A stretch of DNA of 32,819 bases from an uncultured Verrucomicrobiae bacterium (GCA_937976685.1 CALJWR010000052.1:1-32819); one strand, 5' to 3'; shown: positions 1-8,676, numbered from the stretch's first letter. A program made the numbers and translations. Notes: generated by a model not told the origin, from the letters alone.

Positions 1-3000
1 GACGGCACACCCAATCAGCCTGGCGGCGTGAACATCCTGGCCATCGGCGTCACGCCGGTTCGCGTCGGGAATGCGATTGTGGAACTCGGTCTCGAGCACG
101 AGCAACCGGGCGACCTGATCGGCAATCTCAGCCACAACGGCCAGTTCGCCGTGCTGAACAATCATTCCCGCCCGGAGGATCCGGAGGCGCGCGTCCTGGA
201 CGCGGTTTACGACGATTCCGGCTCGGGCGAACTTCCCTTCTCCCTGCCTTCCGATGGTCCCGGCAGCCTACGGAACTTCCTGGGGCAGCGGAACACCGGT
301 GCTTGGATGCTCACGATGGTGGACAACGCGCTCAGCCAGACCGGCTTCGTGTACAACTTCACCGTCCGCGTGCGCCCCGCGCCCGACCTGCTGATCGGGG
401 TGTACGGCTCCGTACTGGCCAACCAGTGGAATTACTACGTGTTCGACGTGCCGGCCGACGCGAGTCGGATGACCGTCCTGCTCCAGGAATTGTCCGGCCC
501 GCTGAACGTCTATCTGCGCCGGGGCGCCCCGCCCACGCTGACGGACTACGACAAGGCGGCGTTTCTGGTGCCGCCCGGCGGCTCCCTGTCGCTGGGCATT
601 CGCGATGTGCCGCCGCTGCAATCTGGGCTGTACTTCATCGGCTTGTACAACCCGACGGCGGTCACGGTGGACTACTTCCTGCGGGTTATTCTGGAGCGCG
701 AGTTGCCCGGCTCCTTCCGGGGCGATTACCGCAGCACCAATCGCGTGTACCTGAGCGACGACGCGCGCACCAACGGTGTGATCTTCGTCAATGAGGACCG
801 CACGGTGACTGACGTGAAGGTGGGGCTGCGCGTGGACCACGAGCGGGTGTCCGACCTCGATTTTCGCCTCATCAGCCCTCGCGGCACCCGCGCCTTGGTG
901 GTCGAGAATCGCGGCGGGACTAATCTGGCTCAGCTCGGCTACGAGCGGGTGCAGACCAACTTTCATCACGTGGCGCTGACTTACAGCACCAACTCCGGCG
1001 TGGCGGCGCTGTACCTGGACGGCGAACTGCTCGTGGCGCAGGAGGTCGGGGCCTTCAAGCCCGATACCACCCCGGACCTTTACTTGGGTTATGGGCCGAC
1101 CAACGCGGTAACCAGCAACCAATTCCGCGGCCTGCTGGATGAAGTGGACCTCTACGACCGCGCCCTCAGCGCTTCGGAGATTCTGGCCATTTTCAAATAC
1201 GGCGGCGCGGGCAAGCCCGCGGCCGGCCTCGTCAGCCGGTGGGCCTTCGATGGTAACGGCGACGATGCGCAGACCAACAACCCGGCCGTGATCGCCGGGC
1301 CGACCTTTGTCCCAGGTCGGTTCGGTTCGGCGCTCCGGTTCGGCGCGGACGGCGATTTGGTGATCGTCACGAATCAAGGGGGGCTTGATGTCGGCGCCGG
1401 TGGCGGCTTCACGGTGGACGCCTGGGTCAGCCCGTTCGACCTTTCAGCGCCGCGGACGATCGCTGCCTGGACGGATCTGTCGAATCGGGTCGGGGTTGTT
1501 TTCGGCCTGGTTCCGGGGCCGGGTACCAACGCGTTGCCCGGCCTCTTGTATGCCAGCCTGCCGGACGTGGGAGGGCTTTCCAATCGCGTGGTGTTCGCTC
1601 CCCGCCAGGGCTTGATGAGCACGAACTGGCTCCAGACGAATCTCGTGTTCACCGTCCTGATGGACAACACGAACCAAGCCTTGCTGCCCATCAAGTTTGG
1701 CCGGCCGGCCACCAACGCGGCGGGTGCGTTGACCAACCAGTTGATCTCGGGCTTCGAGCAGGTGGAGGCCCGCAAGACGGCCGAGTTCGCAGCCGGCGCG
1801 ACGTTCGAGAATTGGGCCGTCGAGTCGAATCAGGTGGCCGTGCTCCAGTCCTCCCTGGCGCACACGGGCACCAACCTGTTGGTCTTGAAGGACGGCGTCA
1901 TCAGCCGCGATCTGGTCACCGAGGTGGGCAAGGCCTACCGGTTGCAGTGGGTTCACCGGCAGCAACCCGCGTTTGAGGGGATCGTGAGCTGGTGGCCCGG
2001 TGAAGGAGACGCGCGGGATCGGGTGGGCACCAATCACGGCTTGGTTCTGATGAATGTCGCCTACGACGCCGGCATGGTCGGTCGGGCCTTCCGCTTCGCG
2101 AGAAACGCGGGACTGATCGAGGTGGCCACCAACGCGACGCTGAACTTCACCAATCAGCTCACGATGGAGATGTGGTTTCTCGCCGACACCAACCTGCCCT
2201 ACGGCGGCGGCATGCTGGGTAAACGCGAGGATCAGTTCGGCACACCGCCATTTGGCGCGAATTACGGCGCCAGCCTGAGTGCCGCCGGTCTGGAGATTTG
2301 GTACAACGACACCAATCGTTCGAGTGTCCTCTCGGACCCGCCGGCCTTGGGCGGCTACGAACGACTGCGGTTGGCGATGAATCCCCGGACCAACGAGTTC
2401 CACCACTTTGCGGGAACCTTCCGCCAGATGGGGCCGGCGCAGGTCGAGTTGCAAATCTACCTCGATGGCCGGCTTGCAGCGACGCGCATCCTGCCCGGAG
2501 TCTTGCGCGAAACAGTCAACGCCGCGCCGCTGCTGATTGGCGCGACCGTGGACGGCGTGGATGGTTTCAACGGAATGCTGGATGAGATCACGCTCTACGA
2601 CCGCGTTCTCTCGCCGGAAGAGATTGCGCAGATTTACCTGCTCGACCGCGTGGGCAAGGCGGCGCCCCCGATGGCCGCCCGCGGCCAGATGATCCTCAAT
2701 GGAGCTTCCACCAACACGTTCACCAGTGACGTCTCATGGGCCACGAATGCCGTATCATTTCTCGCGACGACGAATCTCACGCGCCTGACCTTTGCCAGCG
2801 TCGCGCCGGGCGTCATGCTGGATTCAATCGAGCTGATCGAACTCGAAGCCAACGTCTTTCTCCCCGAGGAGTCCTTCCAGCCCATCTTGGGCGAGAGCTC
2901 CCTGGGTGAATGGCGGATTGAAGTCACTGACCGTCGCACCGGGGCGACGAATGTCATCGCGCCCCAACTGGTCCGCTGGCGGTTGGAGCTGAGTTACGGG

Positions 3001-4728
3001 CCGAATCTGATTCAGGCCGTGCGGTTGACCAATCACGTGACCTATGGCGACGTCATACCGCTCGGGGGCGTCCGATACTTCTACACCGACGTTCCGCGAA
3101 GCGCCCGCTTCGCCACGAACACACTTCGCTCCGACGGCGTGGTCATGTTGGGCCTCTGGTTTAATCAAGATGGAGTTCCGTTGTTCGATCCGGCCGCCGG
3201 GGACTTTCAATTGCTGACCAACACCGCCGAGGGGATCGCCGTGCTCGCCACGAATGGCGTCTTCCAAGTGGATACCAACGGAGCGGCCCTGTTCCCGCCG
3301 GTGAACCCGCCTCCGCTGGTCCCCGGCCAGCGTTATTACCTGGCCGTCACCAATGACGACGCGGCGACGCCATACACCATCCGGGTGGACTTCGATGCGG
3401 AGGACACGGGGATCTTGGGCCTCACTCCGCTGGCTTACGGCGAGACCATCGTCACCAACATCGCGGTCACCAACGCCCTGCAATACTATCGCTACGACGT
3501 TTCCACGAATGCCGCGGCCGCCTCATTCGAGGTGTACCCGGCCAACGGCAACGTGAACCTCTACCTCCGGAAAGCGAGACCGGTACAGGATCCCTTGCCG
3601 ACGCCGCGGGTGTTCGATTACGCCTCGCAAAATCCGGGTACGAACGCGGAGATCATTCTGGTGACTCAAAGTTCGCCCATCCCGCTGGGCAGCGGCCCGT
3701 GGTACCTCGGCGTCCTCAATGCGGACACCAACGCCGTGGACTACAGCATCCGCGTGGTCGAGATCACCAACGTTGTCGAGGAAATCGTCGTCTTGACCAA
3801 CGCGGTGCCGCGGGCGGACTCCGTTCCACCGGGCCCACTGACGACGAAGTACTTCGTGCTCCACGTTTCCAACTCCCCGCCGAGCCTGCAGTTCGACCTG
3901 ACCGGGCTCTCCGGTAACGCGGTCCTTTACGCCGAACTCGGCGCGAAACCAACCACCAACAGCTTTGTCCGTGCGGATCCGGCGAGCGCGGTCGCGCCGG
4001 GCAAGCTCGTGTTCCGCACCAACGCGCTTCTCCCGTCGCTGAACGGCGAGTGGTACCTCGCGGTCGTTCCTTCTGCCGCCGCTCCGGTTTCCTTCCTGCT
4101 CACGGGTACCTATCCGGCGCCCGACTCCGGAATCACCGCCCTGATCAATCATGTCGCTGCCTCGCGGACACTGGCGGCGGATACCTTTGGCCTGCCGCCG
4201 TTCCTGGACTATTTCAGTTTTGAGGTGCGCCCAGATGACACCACTGTGAGCTTCTCGGTCGCGCCGGTGAACGGCGACGTGGACCTGCTCCTGCGGCGGG
4301 GGGCGCTGCCAGACCTGGCAACATTCGACTACGCGGCCTCAACTACAGGCCCTGGTGCGGAAACCATCGTGGTCACCCCGAACAGCGTGCCCGTCCCGCT
4401 GTCGGCGGGAATCTGGTATCTCGGGGTGGTGAACCAAGGTTTCAATTCCGTGACCTACACGGTTCGCGTGGACGCTTCCGGAGCTGAAGTTTCCATCAAT
4501 CCGGACGTCCGTTTTGCCGACGGCAAACTGACGCTGACTTGGGACGCGGCTTGCGGACTAAACTTCGTGGTCCAGTACGCGACCGTGATTCCGGAGTCCG
4601 GGCCCATCGCGTGGATGGACACGGGGATTGGCGCAGTTTGCGCCGATGGAACCTACTCGTTCACGGACGATCCCGGCCTGACTGGTGTCGCGACGGTGAA
4701 GTTCTTCCGCGTGGTGCTGGTGCCCTAG
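1..4728 (+). CDS. Giant secreted multidomain protein (P-domain, PPC and LamG modules), 5' end outside the window
   Basis: The frame is open from base 1, so the gene starts upstream and only its last 1,575 or so codons are here. Numbering from the GTG at 28, I see the end of one proprotein-convertase P-domain (1-115), a pre-peptidase C-terminal-like (PPC) domain (118-222), the first half of a second P-domain (about 240-311), LamG/ConA-like pieces (312-535), P-domain continuation and a DUF642-like stretch (539-645), a full LamG domain (650-875), a P-domain end near 945-990, then about four PPC-like repeats with W/YYLxVxN cores. The C-terminus resembles the short beta module that closes many verrucomicrobial surface proteins. 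Thr-Asn pairs are very frequent. No catalytic domain is visible. A role in cell-surface adhesion or glycan binding is inferred from the modules only. The odd order of half-domains at 312-535 is treated separately. Confidence 0.85.
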   Translation, partial: DGTPNQPGGVNILAIGVTPVRVGNAIVELGLEHEQPGDLIGNLSHNGQFAVLNNHSRPEDPEARVLDAVYDDSGSGELPFSLPSDGPGSLRNFLGQRNTGAWMLTMVDNALSQTGFVYNFTVRVRPAPDLLIGVYGSVLANQWNYYVFDVPADASRMTVLLQELSGPLNVYLRRGAPPTLTDYDKAAFLVPPGGSLSLGIRDVPPLQSGLYFIGLYNPTAVTVDYFLRVILERELPGSFRGDYRSTNRVYLSDDARTNGVIFVNEDRTVTDVKVGLRVDHERVSDLDFRLISPRGTRALVVENRGGTNLAQLGYERVQTNFHHVALTYSTNSGVAALYLDGELLVAQEVGAFKPDTTPDLYLGYGPTNAVTSNQFRGLLDEVDLYDRALSASEILAIFKYGGAGKPAAGLVSRWAFDGNGDDAQTNNPAVIAGPTFVPGRFGSALRFGADGDLVIVTNQGGLDVGAGGGFTVDAWVSPFDLSAPRTIAAWTDLSNRVGVVFGLVPGPGTNALPGLLYASLPDVGGLSNRVVFAPRQGLMSTNWLQTNLVFTVLMDNTNQALLPIKFGRPATNAAGALTNQLISGFEQVEARKTAEFAAGATFENWAVESNQVAVLQSSLAHTGTNLLVLKDGVISRDLVTEVGKAYRLQWVHRQQPAFEGIVSWWPGEGDARDRVGTNHGLVLMNVAYDAGMVGRAFRFARNAGLIEVATNATLNFTNQLTMEMWFLADTNLPYGGGMLGKREDQFGTPPFGANYGASLSAAGLEIWYNDTNRSSVLSDPPALGGYERLRLAMNPRTNEFHHFAGTFRQMGPAQVELQIYLDGRLAATRILPGVLRETVNAAPLLIGATVDGVDGFNGMLDEITLYDRVLSPEEIAQIYLLDRVGKAAPPMAARGQMILNGASTNTFTSDVSWATNAVSFLATTNLTRLTFASVAPGVMLDSIELIELEANVFLPEESFQPILGESSLGEWRIEVTDRRTGATNVIAPQLVRWRLELSYGPNLIQAVRLTNHVTYGDVIPLGGVRYFYTDVPRSARFATNTLRSDGVVMLGLWFNQDGVPLFDPAAGDFQLLTNTAEGIAVLATNGVFQVDTNGAALFPPVNPPPLVPGQRYYLAVTNDDAATPYTIRVDFDAEDTGILGLTPLAYGETIVTNIAVTNALQYYRYDVSTNAAAASFEVYPANGNVNLYLRKARPVQDPLPTPRVFDYASQNPGTNAEIILVTQSSPIPLGSGPWYLGVLNADTNAVDYSIRVVEITNVVEEIVVLTNAVPRADSVPPGPLTTKYFVLHVSNSPPSLQFDLTGLSGNAVLYAELGAKPTTNSFVRADPASAVAPGKLVFRTNALLPSLNGEWYLAVVPSAAAPVSFLLTGTYPAPDSGITALINHVAASRTLAADTFGLPPFLDYFSFEVRPDDTTVSFSVAPVNGDVDLLLRRGALPDLATFDYAASTTGPGAETIVVTPNSVPVPLSAGIWYLGVVNQGFNSVTYTVRVDASGAEVSINPDVRFADGKLTLTWDAACGLNFVVQYATVIPESGPIAWMDTGIGAVCADGTYSFTDDPGLTGVATVKFFRVVLVP
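961..1641 (+). other. In-frame 681-bp segment interrupting a P-domain, carrying a circularly permuted LamG domain
   Basis: The segment codes for residues 312-538 of the giant protein. The codons just before it (952-960) and its own last three codons (1633-1641) both encode Gln-Thr-Asn, and their DNA matches at seven of nine bases (cagaccaac and cagacgaat). Within it, the second half of a LamG domain (FHHVALTYS to AIFKYG) comes before the first half (LVSRWAFDGN to STNWLQTN). Removing the segment joins ERVQTN to LVFTVLMDNTN, which reads as an uninterrupted P-domain; joining its end to its beginning gives WLQTN-FHHVAL, a normal LamG order. The half-domain assignment rests on pattern recognition, not an alignment. 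Confidence 0.55.
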
Positions 4729-4875
4729 GCGGGCTGGCCTTTGGCATTGTTCCAACGTTGCCCGACACTCAGCGGCGCTAATTAGGGTCATTTTAGCCAT
4801 CGTGATTTCGCTGGCGTTGTTTGTTACGATTTCGCGAAGATGCTCTCGATCCGGAGAAATCCGGGCGACGAGTCT

Positions 4876-5238
4876 ATGAAAGTCATCGAGCAACTGCTGA
4901 AACTTCAAGAAATCGAATTCGGACCCCAGTCAACTGCCGCCGATCACTGCCACGAGGCGTCCGCCCTCCGCGACGAAATCCCCGCGCCTCTGCTGGCTCA
5001 TTACGACCGCTTCAAAGCCCGTGCCAAAAAGGCCGTGGCACTTGTCCATCATGGCGTCTGCGGCGGGTGCCGGATGAAGATCCCCTCCGGACCCTACGCG
5101 GCGCTGATCCGCGACGAAGACGTGGCGATGTGCGAATACTGCGGGCGCTATCTGATTCTCGCGCCACCTGATCCGGCGCCGGCCAAGCCCGCCCGGCGCG
5201 CGCGCCGTAAGTCGGCCGACACCCTTGTCACCGCCTGA
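4876..5238 (+). CDS. Short C4-type zinc-ribbon protein
   Basis: The 120-residue product has a helical N-terminus starting KVIEQLLKLQEIE, then a ribbon with two CxxC pairs (GVCGGC and MCEYC, about 25 residues apart) and a basic, proline/alanine-rich tail. This matches the C-terminal half of the zf-RING_7/DUF164 family of C4 zinc-ribbon proteins, which usually carry a long coiled coil and are about 240 residues. Here the coiled coil is reduced to roughly 50 residues. I chose the ATG at 4876 because family members begin just before this VIExLLxLQ segment. An in-frame ATG at 4840 would add 12 residues, and neither has a good ribosome binding site. The molecular function is not established; nucleic-acid or protein binding is a guess from the fold. 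The gene converges on eboE, 98 bases away. Confidence 0.75.
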   Translation: MKVIEQLLKLQEIEFGPQSTAADHCHEASALRDEIPAPLLAHYDRFKARAKKAVALVHHGVCGGCRMKIPSGPYAALIRDEDVAMCEYCGRYLILAPPDPAPAKPARRARRKSADTLVTA

Positions 5239-5336
5239 CCGCGGGGCATGGTCCGAACGGAAGCGCCGGACCCTTCCTGCCGCCCGTTTGGCTGGTTCGG
5301 CGAACACCTCCGGGCCGTAAAGCGACGAGCGTCCTT

Positions 5337-6503
5337 TCACGCGGGGCCGACACCGCGTTCCGTCCAACGTGCCAGCGTCCAGACATACTCCCGCTCCAAC
5401 TGTTCCACTACGCTCCGCGACCGGAGGGGTTCCGGCATGACCTCCCACGTGTAGGTTTCCATCTCGAAGTGCCGGCAGCGGCCAGGGTCCACTGCCAGCT
5501 CGTCCAGGACCCCGAGCAGGTGCGCGCGTGTCGTTCCCATCTCTCCTTCCGGCTCCCAGTGTAGCGGCACGTGGAAGTGGATCCGCCACTCCTCGGCTTG
5601 GGCCGCGGCATTGTTGGCCAGTGCCTCCGGCAAATCGCGATGCCGGGTGATCTGACCGTTGCGGTCGCGGGCGATGACCTGGTGCAAATAGGTCTGGTCC
5701 GCAAACGCGGCCAGGCGGGCGCGTCCCTCGTAGGTGGGGTTGAGCGCCAGCGCTGAACTCAGATGGACCTTGCTCAAAAGAATTCCGGCTTCACGCAGGC
5801 GGGCCAACGCCGCAGGGGCCTCCTCGAATTCCACCCCCAGATGGCAGGCGTCGTAGTTGATGCCAAGATGCCGGTCGAGCCGCGAATCGCCGGGCCGGTC
5901 TGTGCGCATCCGCTCGAAGAAACCGACCGTCTCTTCAGTCGTCTCCAGGTGGCAGAGCGGTTCCGGCTCCAGCCCTAGATGGAGGATGCGTCCGCTGCGT
6001 TCGCTGAGCGCGGCGATGTGTTCGATGCACTGCCAGAGGTTGCCCCGCATGGCGCGTTCTGCCTCCGGGCTGACGCCGAACTCTTTGAACGAGACCGGGA
6101 CCGTGCTGACACTGCCTTCGCCGCCGGGCGGGACCAGTTCGGCCAGCAGATCAAACACCCGACACGTGTACTCCAGGCGGGCCTCGCTGCCCCAGTCCGG
6201 ACGATACACCTGCTCCTTCACGCGCGTCCCGTGAAACTGGCCGTAAGGAAAGGCGTTCACGGTGAAAACGTAGCAATCGTGCTTGTCAAGCCAGCACCGG
6301 AAGTCTCTCAAGGCTGTTGGATCGCCCAGTTCCGCGGCCGCCCGCGCCCCGAGGCGGAGACCCAGCGCGAACGGCCGGTGGGGGCAGACCTGCTCCTTCA
6401 CCGCCAGCGCATGGTGTTCGAGATTGGCCAGCGTCTCCGGCCAGCTTTCGCCGCGGTGAATATTGGTGCAGTAGGCAAGGTGCCGGCCTCCGGTCAGTTG
6501 CAT
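5337..6503 (-). CDS. eboE: EboE-like metabolite traffic protein (TIM-barrel)
   Basis: The 388-residue product begins MQLTGGRHLAYCTNIHRGE and contains FTVNAFPYGQFHGTRVKEQVY, LGLEPEPLCHLE, GINYDACHLGVEFE and LSKVHLSSAL. This is the pattern of EboE, a xylose-isomerase-like TIM-barrel protein. The Glu, Asp and His residues in these strands would suit a metal site. In cyanobacteria and other bacteria EboE belongs to a conserved ebo cluster (eboA-F) linked to export of secondary metabolites to the periplasm. Here none of the usual partners (TatD-like EboB, UbiA-like EboC, dehydroquinate-synthase-like EboD) is adjacent: upstream is decayed DNA and downstream an unrelated zinc-ribbon gene. The ATG at 6503 begins exactly at the conserved N-terminus; no Shine-Dalgarno sequence is evident. 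The family call is firm, the biochemical role is not known. Confidence 0.85.
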   Translation of the reverse strand: MQLTGGRHLAYCTNIHRGESWPETLANLEHHALAVKEQVCPHRPFALGLRLGARAAAELGDPTALRDFRCWLDKHDCYVFTVNAFPYGQFHGTRVKEQVYRPDWGSEARLEYTCRVFDLLAELVPPGGEGSVSTVPVSFKEFGVSPEAERAMRGNLWQCIEHIAALSERSGRILHLGLEPEPLCHLETTEETVGFFERMRTDRPGDSRLDRHLGINYDACHLGVEFEEAPAALARLREAGILLSKVHLSSALALNPTYEGRARLAAFADQTYLHQVIARDRNGQITRHRDLPEALANNAAAQAEEWRIHFHVPLHWEPEGEMGTTRAHLLGVLDELAVDPGRCRHFEMETYTWEVMPEPLRSRSVVEQLEREYVWTLARWTERGVGPA

Positions 6504-6579
6504 GGCGGCAGCCTACCAGCGCGTCGGCTGAGGGCGCATGGATTTCTCCCAGAACGCCGGGCGGGGCGGCCCGGATGGC

Positions 6580-6678
6580 GCGCCGGAAGTCCGCGAGACG
6601 ATGCTGCTCTGCCTCGACCAAGAAGGTATTTGCGCCTCCTTCGGCTCCGCCTGCCTCGCCGATTCCGACCCGCCGCAC
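6580..6678 (+). pseudogene. Cysteine desulfurase-like (NifS/IscS) C-terminal fragment
   Basis: One plus-strand frame reads ETMLLCLDQEGICASFGSAC followed by LADSDPPH. This resembles the active-site loop of class-V aminotransferase cysteine desulfurases, where a leucine-rich helix leads into EGIxxSxGSAC with the catalytic Cys, followed by xxxSxxPSH. The similarity covers only about 33 residues. Neither the PLP-lysine region nor the downstream helices can be found in any frame nearby, so if it is a relic the gene is almost entirely gone. A chance match is possible, but the run of conserved positions (LLxLDxEGI, SxGSAC, P-H) is longer than I would expect by accident. Confidence 0.4.
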
Positions 6679-7117
6679 CGGGACGGACCCCGCCACACAA
6701 AAGGTGGAAACGCTTTTGCCTTCGGGTTGGCAAGCGCGGGTCGCGCTGCTGACAAGACCAGGATCGAAACTGCCGGCGTTTGCCCCGCCCCATCGGTCGA
6801 AGTCTCTTGCCCGCTGCCCCGAAGGACGGTTCGGCAAGTCCGTGGCTGTCCCTGCGCGCGCGGCGGTGGATTCGCGGACGTCGTCGGGAGTCCCGCGCCA
6901 GATGGGAGAGACCCAGAGCCGCGTTTTTCCCGGGGAAACCTGGCTGCCGGATAAACGAGGGTGACCTTGCGCTTTTTACTCCAGTGGAAGGTGACGAAAA
7001 TGCGTCCGAACGAAACGCAGGGCGGCCATTGTTTCAGGCGGGGAATCGTTCGTGCAGGCGGCGAAACGATTCACGCGCGGAGCTGGCTGCGCTTCGAAGT
7101 GACGCATCCCCCATTCT

Positions 7118-7132
7118 CGAAGGCCTCCTTCG
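7118..7132 (-). terminator. Small hairpin downstream of tRNA-Thr
   Basis: CGAAGG and CCTTCG form a 6-bp stem around a 3-base loop, nested within longer C-rich and G-rich arms, about 20 bases beyond the tRNA 3' end. There is no T-run after it, so termination is only a possibility. Confidence 0.3.
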
Positions 7133-7151
7133 GGGGCGTTTGATAGGGAGG

Positions 7152-7226
7152 TGGAGCCAGTGGTCGGGGTCGAACCGACGACCTACGGTTTACGAAACCG
7201 TTGCTCTGCCGCTGAGCTACACTGGC
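7152..7226 (-). tRNA. tRNA-Thr (anticodon CGU)
   Basis: The reverse complement folds into a complete cloverleaf. The acceptor arms GCCAGTG (7226-7220) and CACTGGC (7162-7156) pair over 7 bp. The D stem is GCTC/GAGC, the anticodon stem ACGGT/ACCGT with loop TTCGTAA (7185-7201, anticodon CGT at 7194-7192), the variable loop is AGGTC, and the T arm is GTCGG-TTCGACC-CCGAC (7179-7163). The discriminator base is T and the CCA end is encoded (7154-7152). All pairs are canonical, so it should be functional. It reads the ACG threonine codon. It stands alone, with decayed genes on both sides. Confidence 0.95.
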
Positions 7227-7770
7227 CCGCCTTGCTTCCGGAGGTTGGGCTGACTGAAGTCCCAGCGCAAACGATTGCGCCGACAAAACCCGATCCCGCG
7301 TCCGCTGTTCCCATCGCCAACCCACCGAAGCGTGCCGATCGGTTGCTGAGACGCGGGGGAGGTTACCCTCTTACCTCAGAAGCCATCGCTGTGGGTGAGT
7401 ATGGTGGAACAGCGACCTGAGGCAAACAGTTTTGCTTCCGCCACCGATTCTCGGTCGGGTTCATCCACGATTAGCCGTGGACGAGGGAATGCAGACAAGT
7501 GGGGTTGGGTGCGGAATTCGGCTTGGGTTTGTCTCCCGCGGCTCCCAGCCACCGGCTGACTGGAGCGGAGGTGTCCGGCGGGAAGCCGGACACGGCACGC
7601 GTGACGCGTGCGTTCCCCGTCCTCCGGGGCACGGCGCGGGGCACCCTACGCCTTCGCCCGCAAGCCCCTTACTTGAGGCGCGGGACTGGGCAATACGGGC
7701 CAATACCCCTAGTCGGCGGGGGCCGTTGGGCGTGGACAGGCGGCAGGCGCAGACCGTACGACATGGTGGT
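7227..7770. other. Gene-free stretch between tRNA-Thr and the CHASE pseudogene
   Basis: An open frame runs through the right part of this stretch, but its residues (7432-7770) are low-complexity, Pro/Arg/Gly-rich and coincide with strong DNA hairpins, so I do not read it as coding. No promoter was identifiable. The notable content is the cluster of adjacent perfect inverted repeats at 7571-7629. Confidence 0.55.
7571..7629. repeat. Cluster of three adjacent perfect hairpins (REP-like element)
   Basis: Three inverted repeats follow each other within 59 bases: GTGTCCGGC/GCCGGACAC (7571-7579 and 7585-7593, 5-base loop), GCACGCG/CGCGTGC (7595-7601 and 7605-7611, 3-base loop) and CCCCG/CGGGG (7615-7619 and 7625-7629, 5-base loop). 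All arms pair without mismatch. This is the appearance of a repetitive extragenic palindrome or a small non-autonomous element. Only one copy lies in this window, so repetitive status is inferred from form only. Confidence 0.45.
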
Positions 7771-8670
7771 TTGCGCATTGACCTTGACCATTGCTGCCCC
7801 GAAACCGCGCCCCCGGTGCCGTGGCGGGCGTTTCGTCTGGTGTGGGTGATCGGCACGGTCGGCGCGGTGCTCAGTCTGACGCTGGCGGAGTGGTTCGCCC
7901 GCGAGGCTAAGCGATTGGACGCAGCGCGGTTCTTCCAGATGGGGAACGCCATCGGGGGAGCGCTCGAACACCGTGTCGAGCCCATCGAGGCGATGCTCCG
8001 AAACCTCCAGCGCATCTTCAACGCGAAGGAAACCCCGGACCTGGCCGACTGGGACGAATTCATGAACCGGGTGTCGCCCGTGTGGAACATCCCCGTAATG
8101 CTTGCGATGGGCTACGCCACGAATGCCACCGTTGCCGGGACGGTGCGGCGGTTGGAGGAGTGGACGCGGCCGGGTTCCTCGCGCGACCGGACGGAATTCT
8201 ACCGACTGCCGGAGGACGTCGGCGGCGAGAAGGCTTGGAGCGTGTGGCTGGCGGACGTGCATGGCGACGATCTTCGGCCGGCTCAGCCGTTTGCCAGCGA
8301 GGAGCCCGAGATCGAGGTCGCCATCCGCTGGGCACACTTCCGGCGGTACCGGGAGCCTGCCGAGCCGCAGGTGCGACTGGGGCGCGGCCTGGCCTGCGAA
8401 CCAATCGGCGACCGTTGGAGGATCACGGAGCACGGCCGGACACGGAGGGTCTGTTGCACGTGATCTACCGCGACGATGTGAAAATCACCCGCGGCGAGAA
8501 AGTCCTGCGCCGCGCGGATGGCTCGCCAGAACGCCACGATGGTGGTGCCGACGTATCATCCGAGAAACGCAGAGTTCTGGCGGGCGCTGCCGCCCGCACC
8601 AGACCAGCGCGTGGACGCCCACTGGCTGCAGTGGAACCTGAACACCGGCTTCGCGTTCGCGCACTTGGAC
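7771..8670 (+). pseudogene. Broken CHASE-domain sensor protein (N-terminal part)
   Basis: From about 7816 the frame shows a membrane segment (FRLVWVIGTVGAVLSLTLAE), then a region like the start of CHASE extracellular sensor domains, with GALEHRVEPIEAMLRNLQRIF and WDEFMNRVSPVW. The frame stops at 8463. Protein-like sequence continues in the third frame (EGLLHVIYRDDVKITRGEKV, about 8437-8515) and returns to the first frame (ATMVVPTYHPRNAEFWRALP, then WLQWNLNTGFAFAHLDF), where the late CHASE strands would be. Two compensating frameshifts are thus needed within about 80 bases. No second membrane helix, kinase or cyclase output domain follows: the text changes abruptly into an oxidoreductase tail near 8670. 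CHASE domains normally sense small ligands outside the cell. The start is uncertain (GTG at 7816 or TTG at 7771). Confidence 0.55.
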
Positions 8671-8676
8671 TTTGCG

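Larger units (their letters stand above)
6504..7151. other. Stretch without an intact gene, between eboE and tRNA-Thr
   Basis: No reading frame on either strand gives a recognisable complete protein. The several 60-215 residue open frames overlap one another on both strands and look like chance products of high GC. The only protein-like content is a short cysteine-desulfurase-like scrap at 6580-6678. A near-perfect inverted repeat (GAATCGTT and AAACGATTC arms) lies around 7042-7074, and a small hairpin at 7118-7132 sits just downstream of the tRNA in its direction of transcription. The rest appears to be decayed or non-coding. Confidence 0.6.

Noticed and set aside
7432-7770. Coding start for the CHASE frame at 7432
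   Set aside because: The first 113 codons are low-complexity and pass through three DNA hairpins, so this looks like fortuitous open frame ahead of the real domain.
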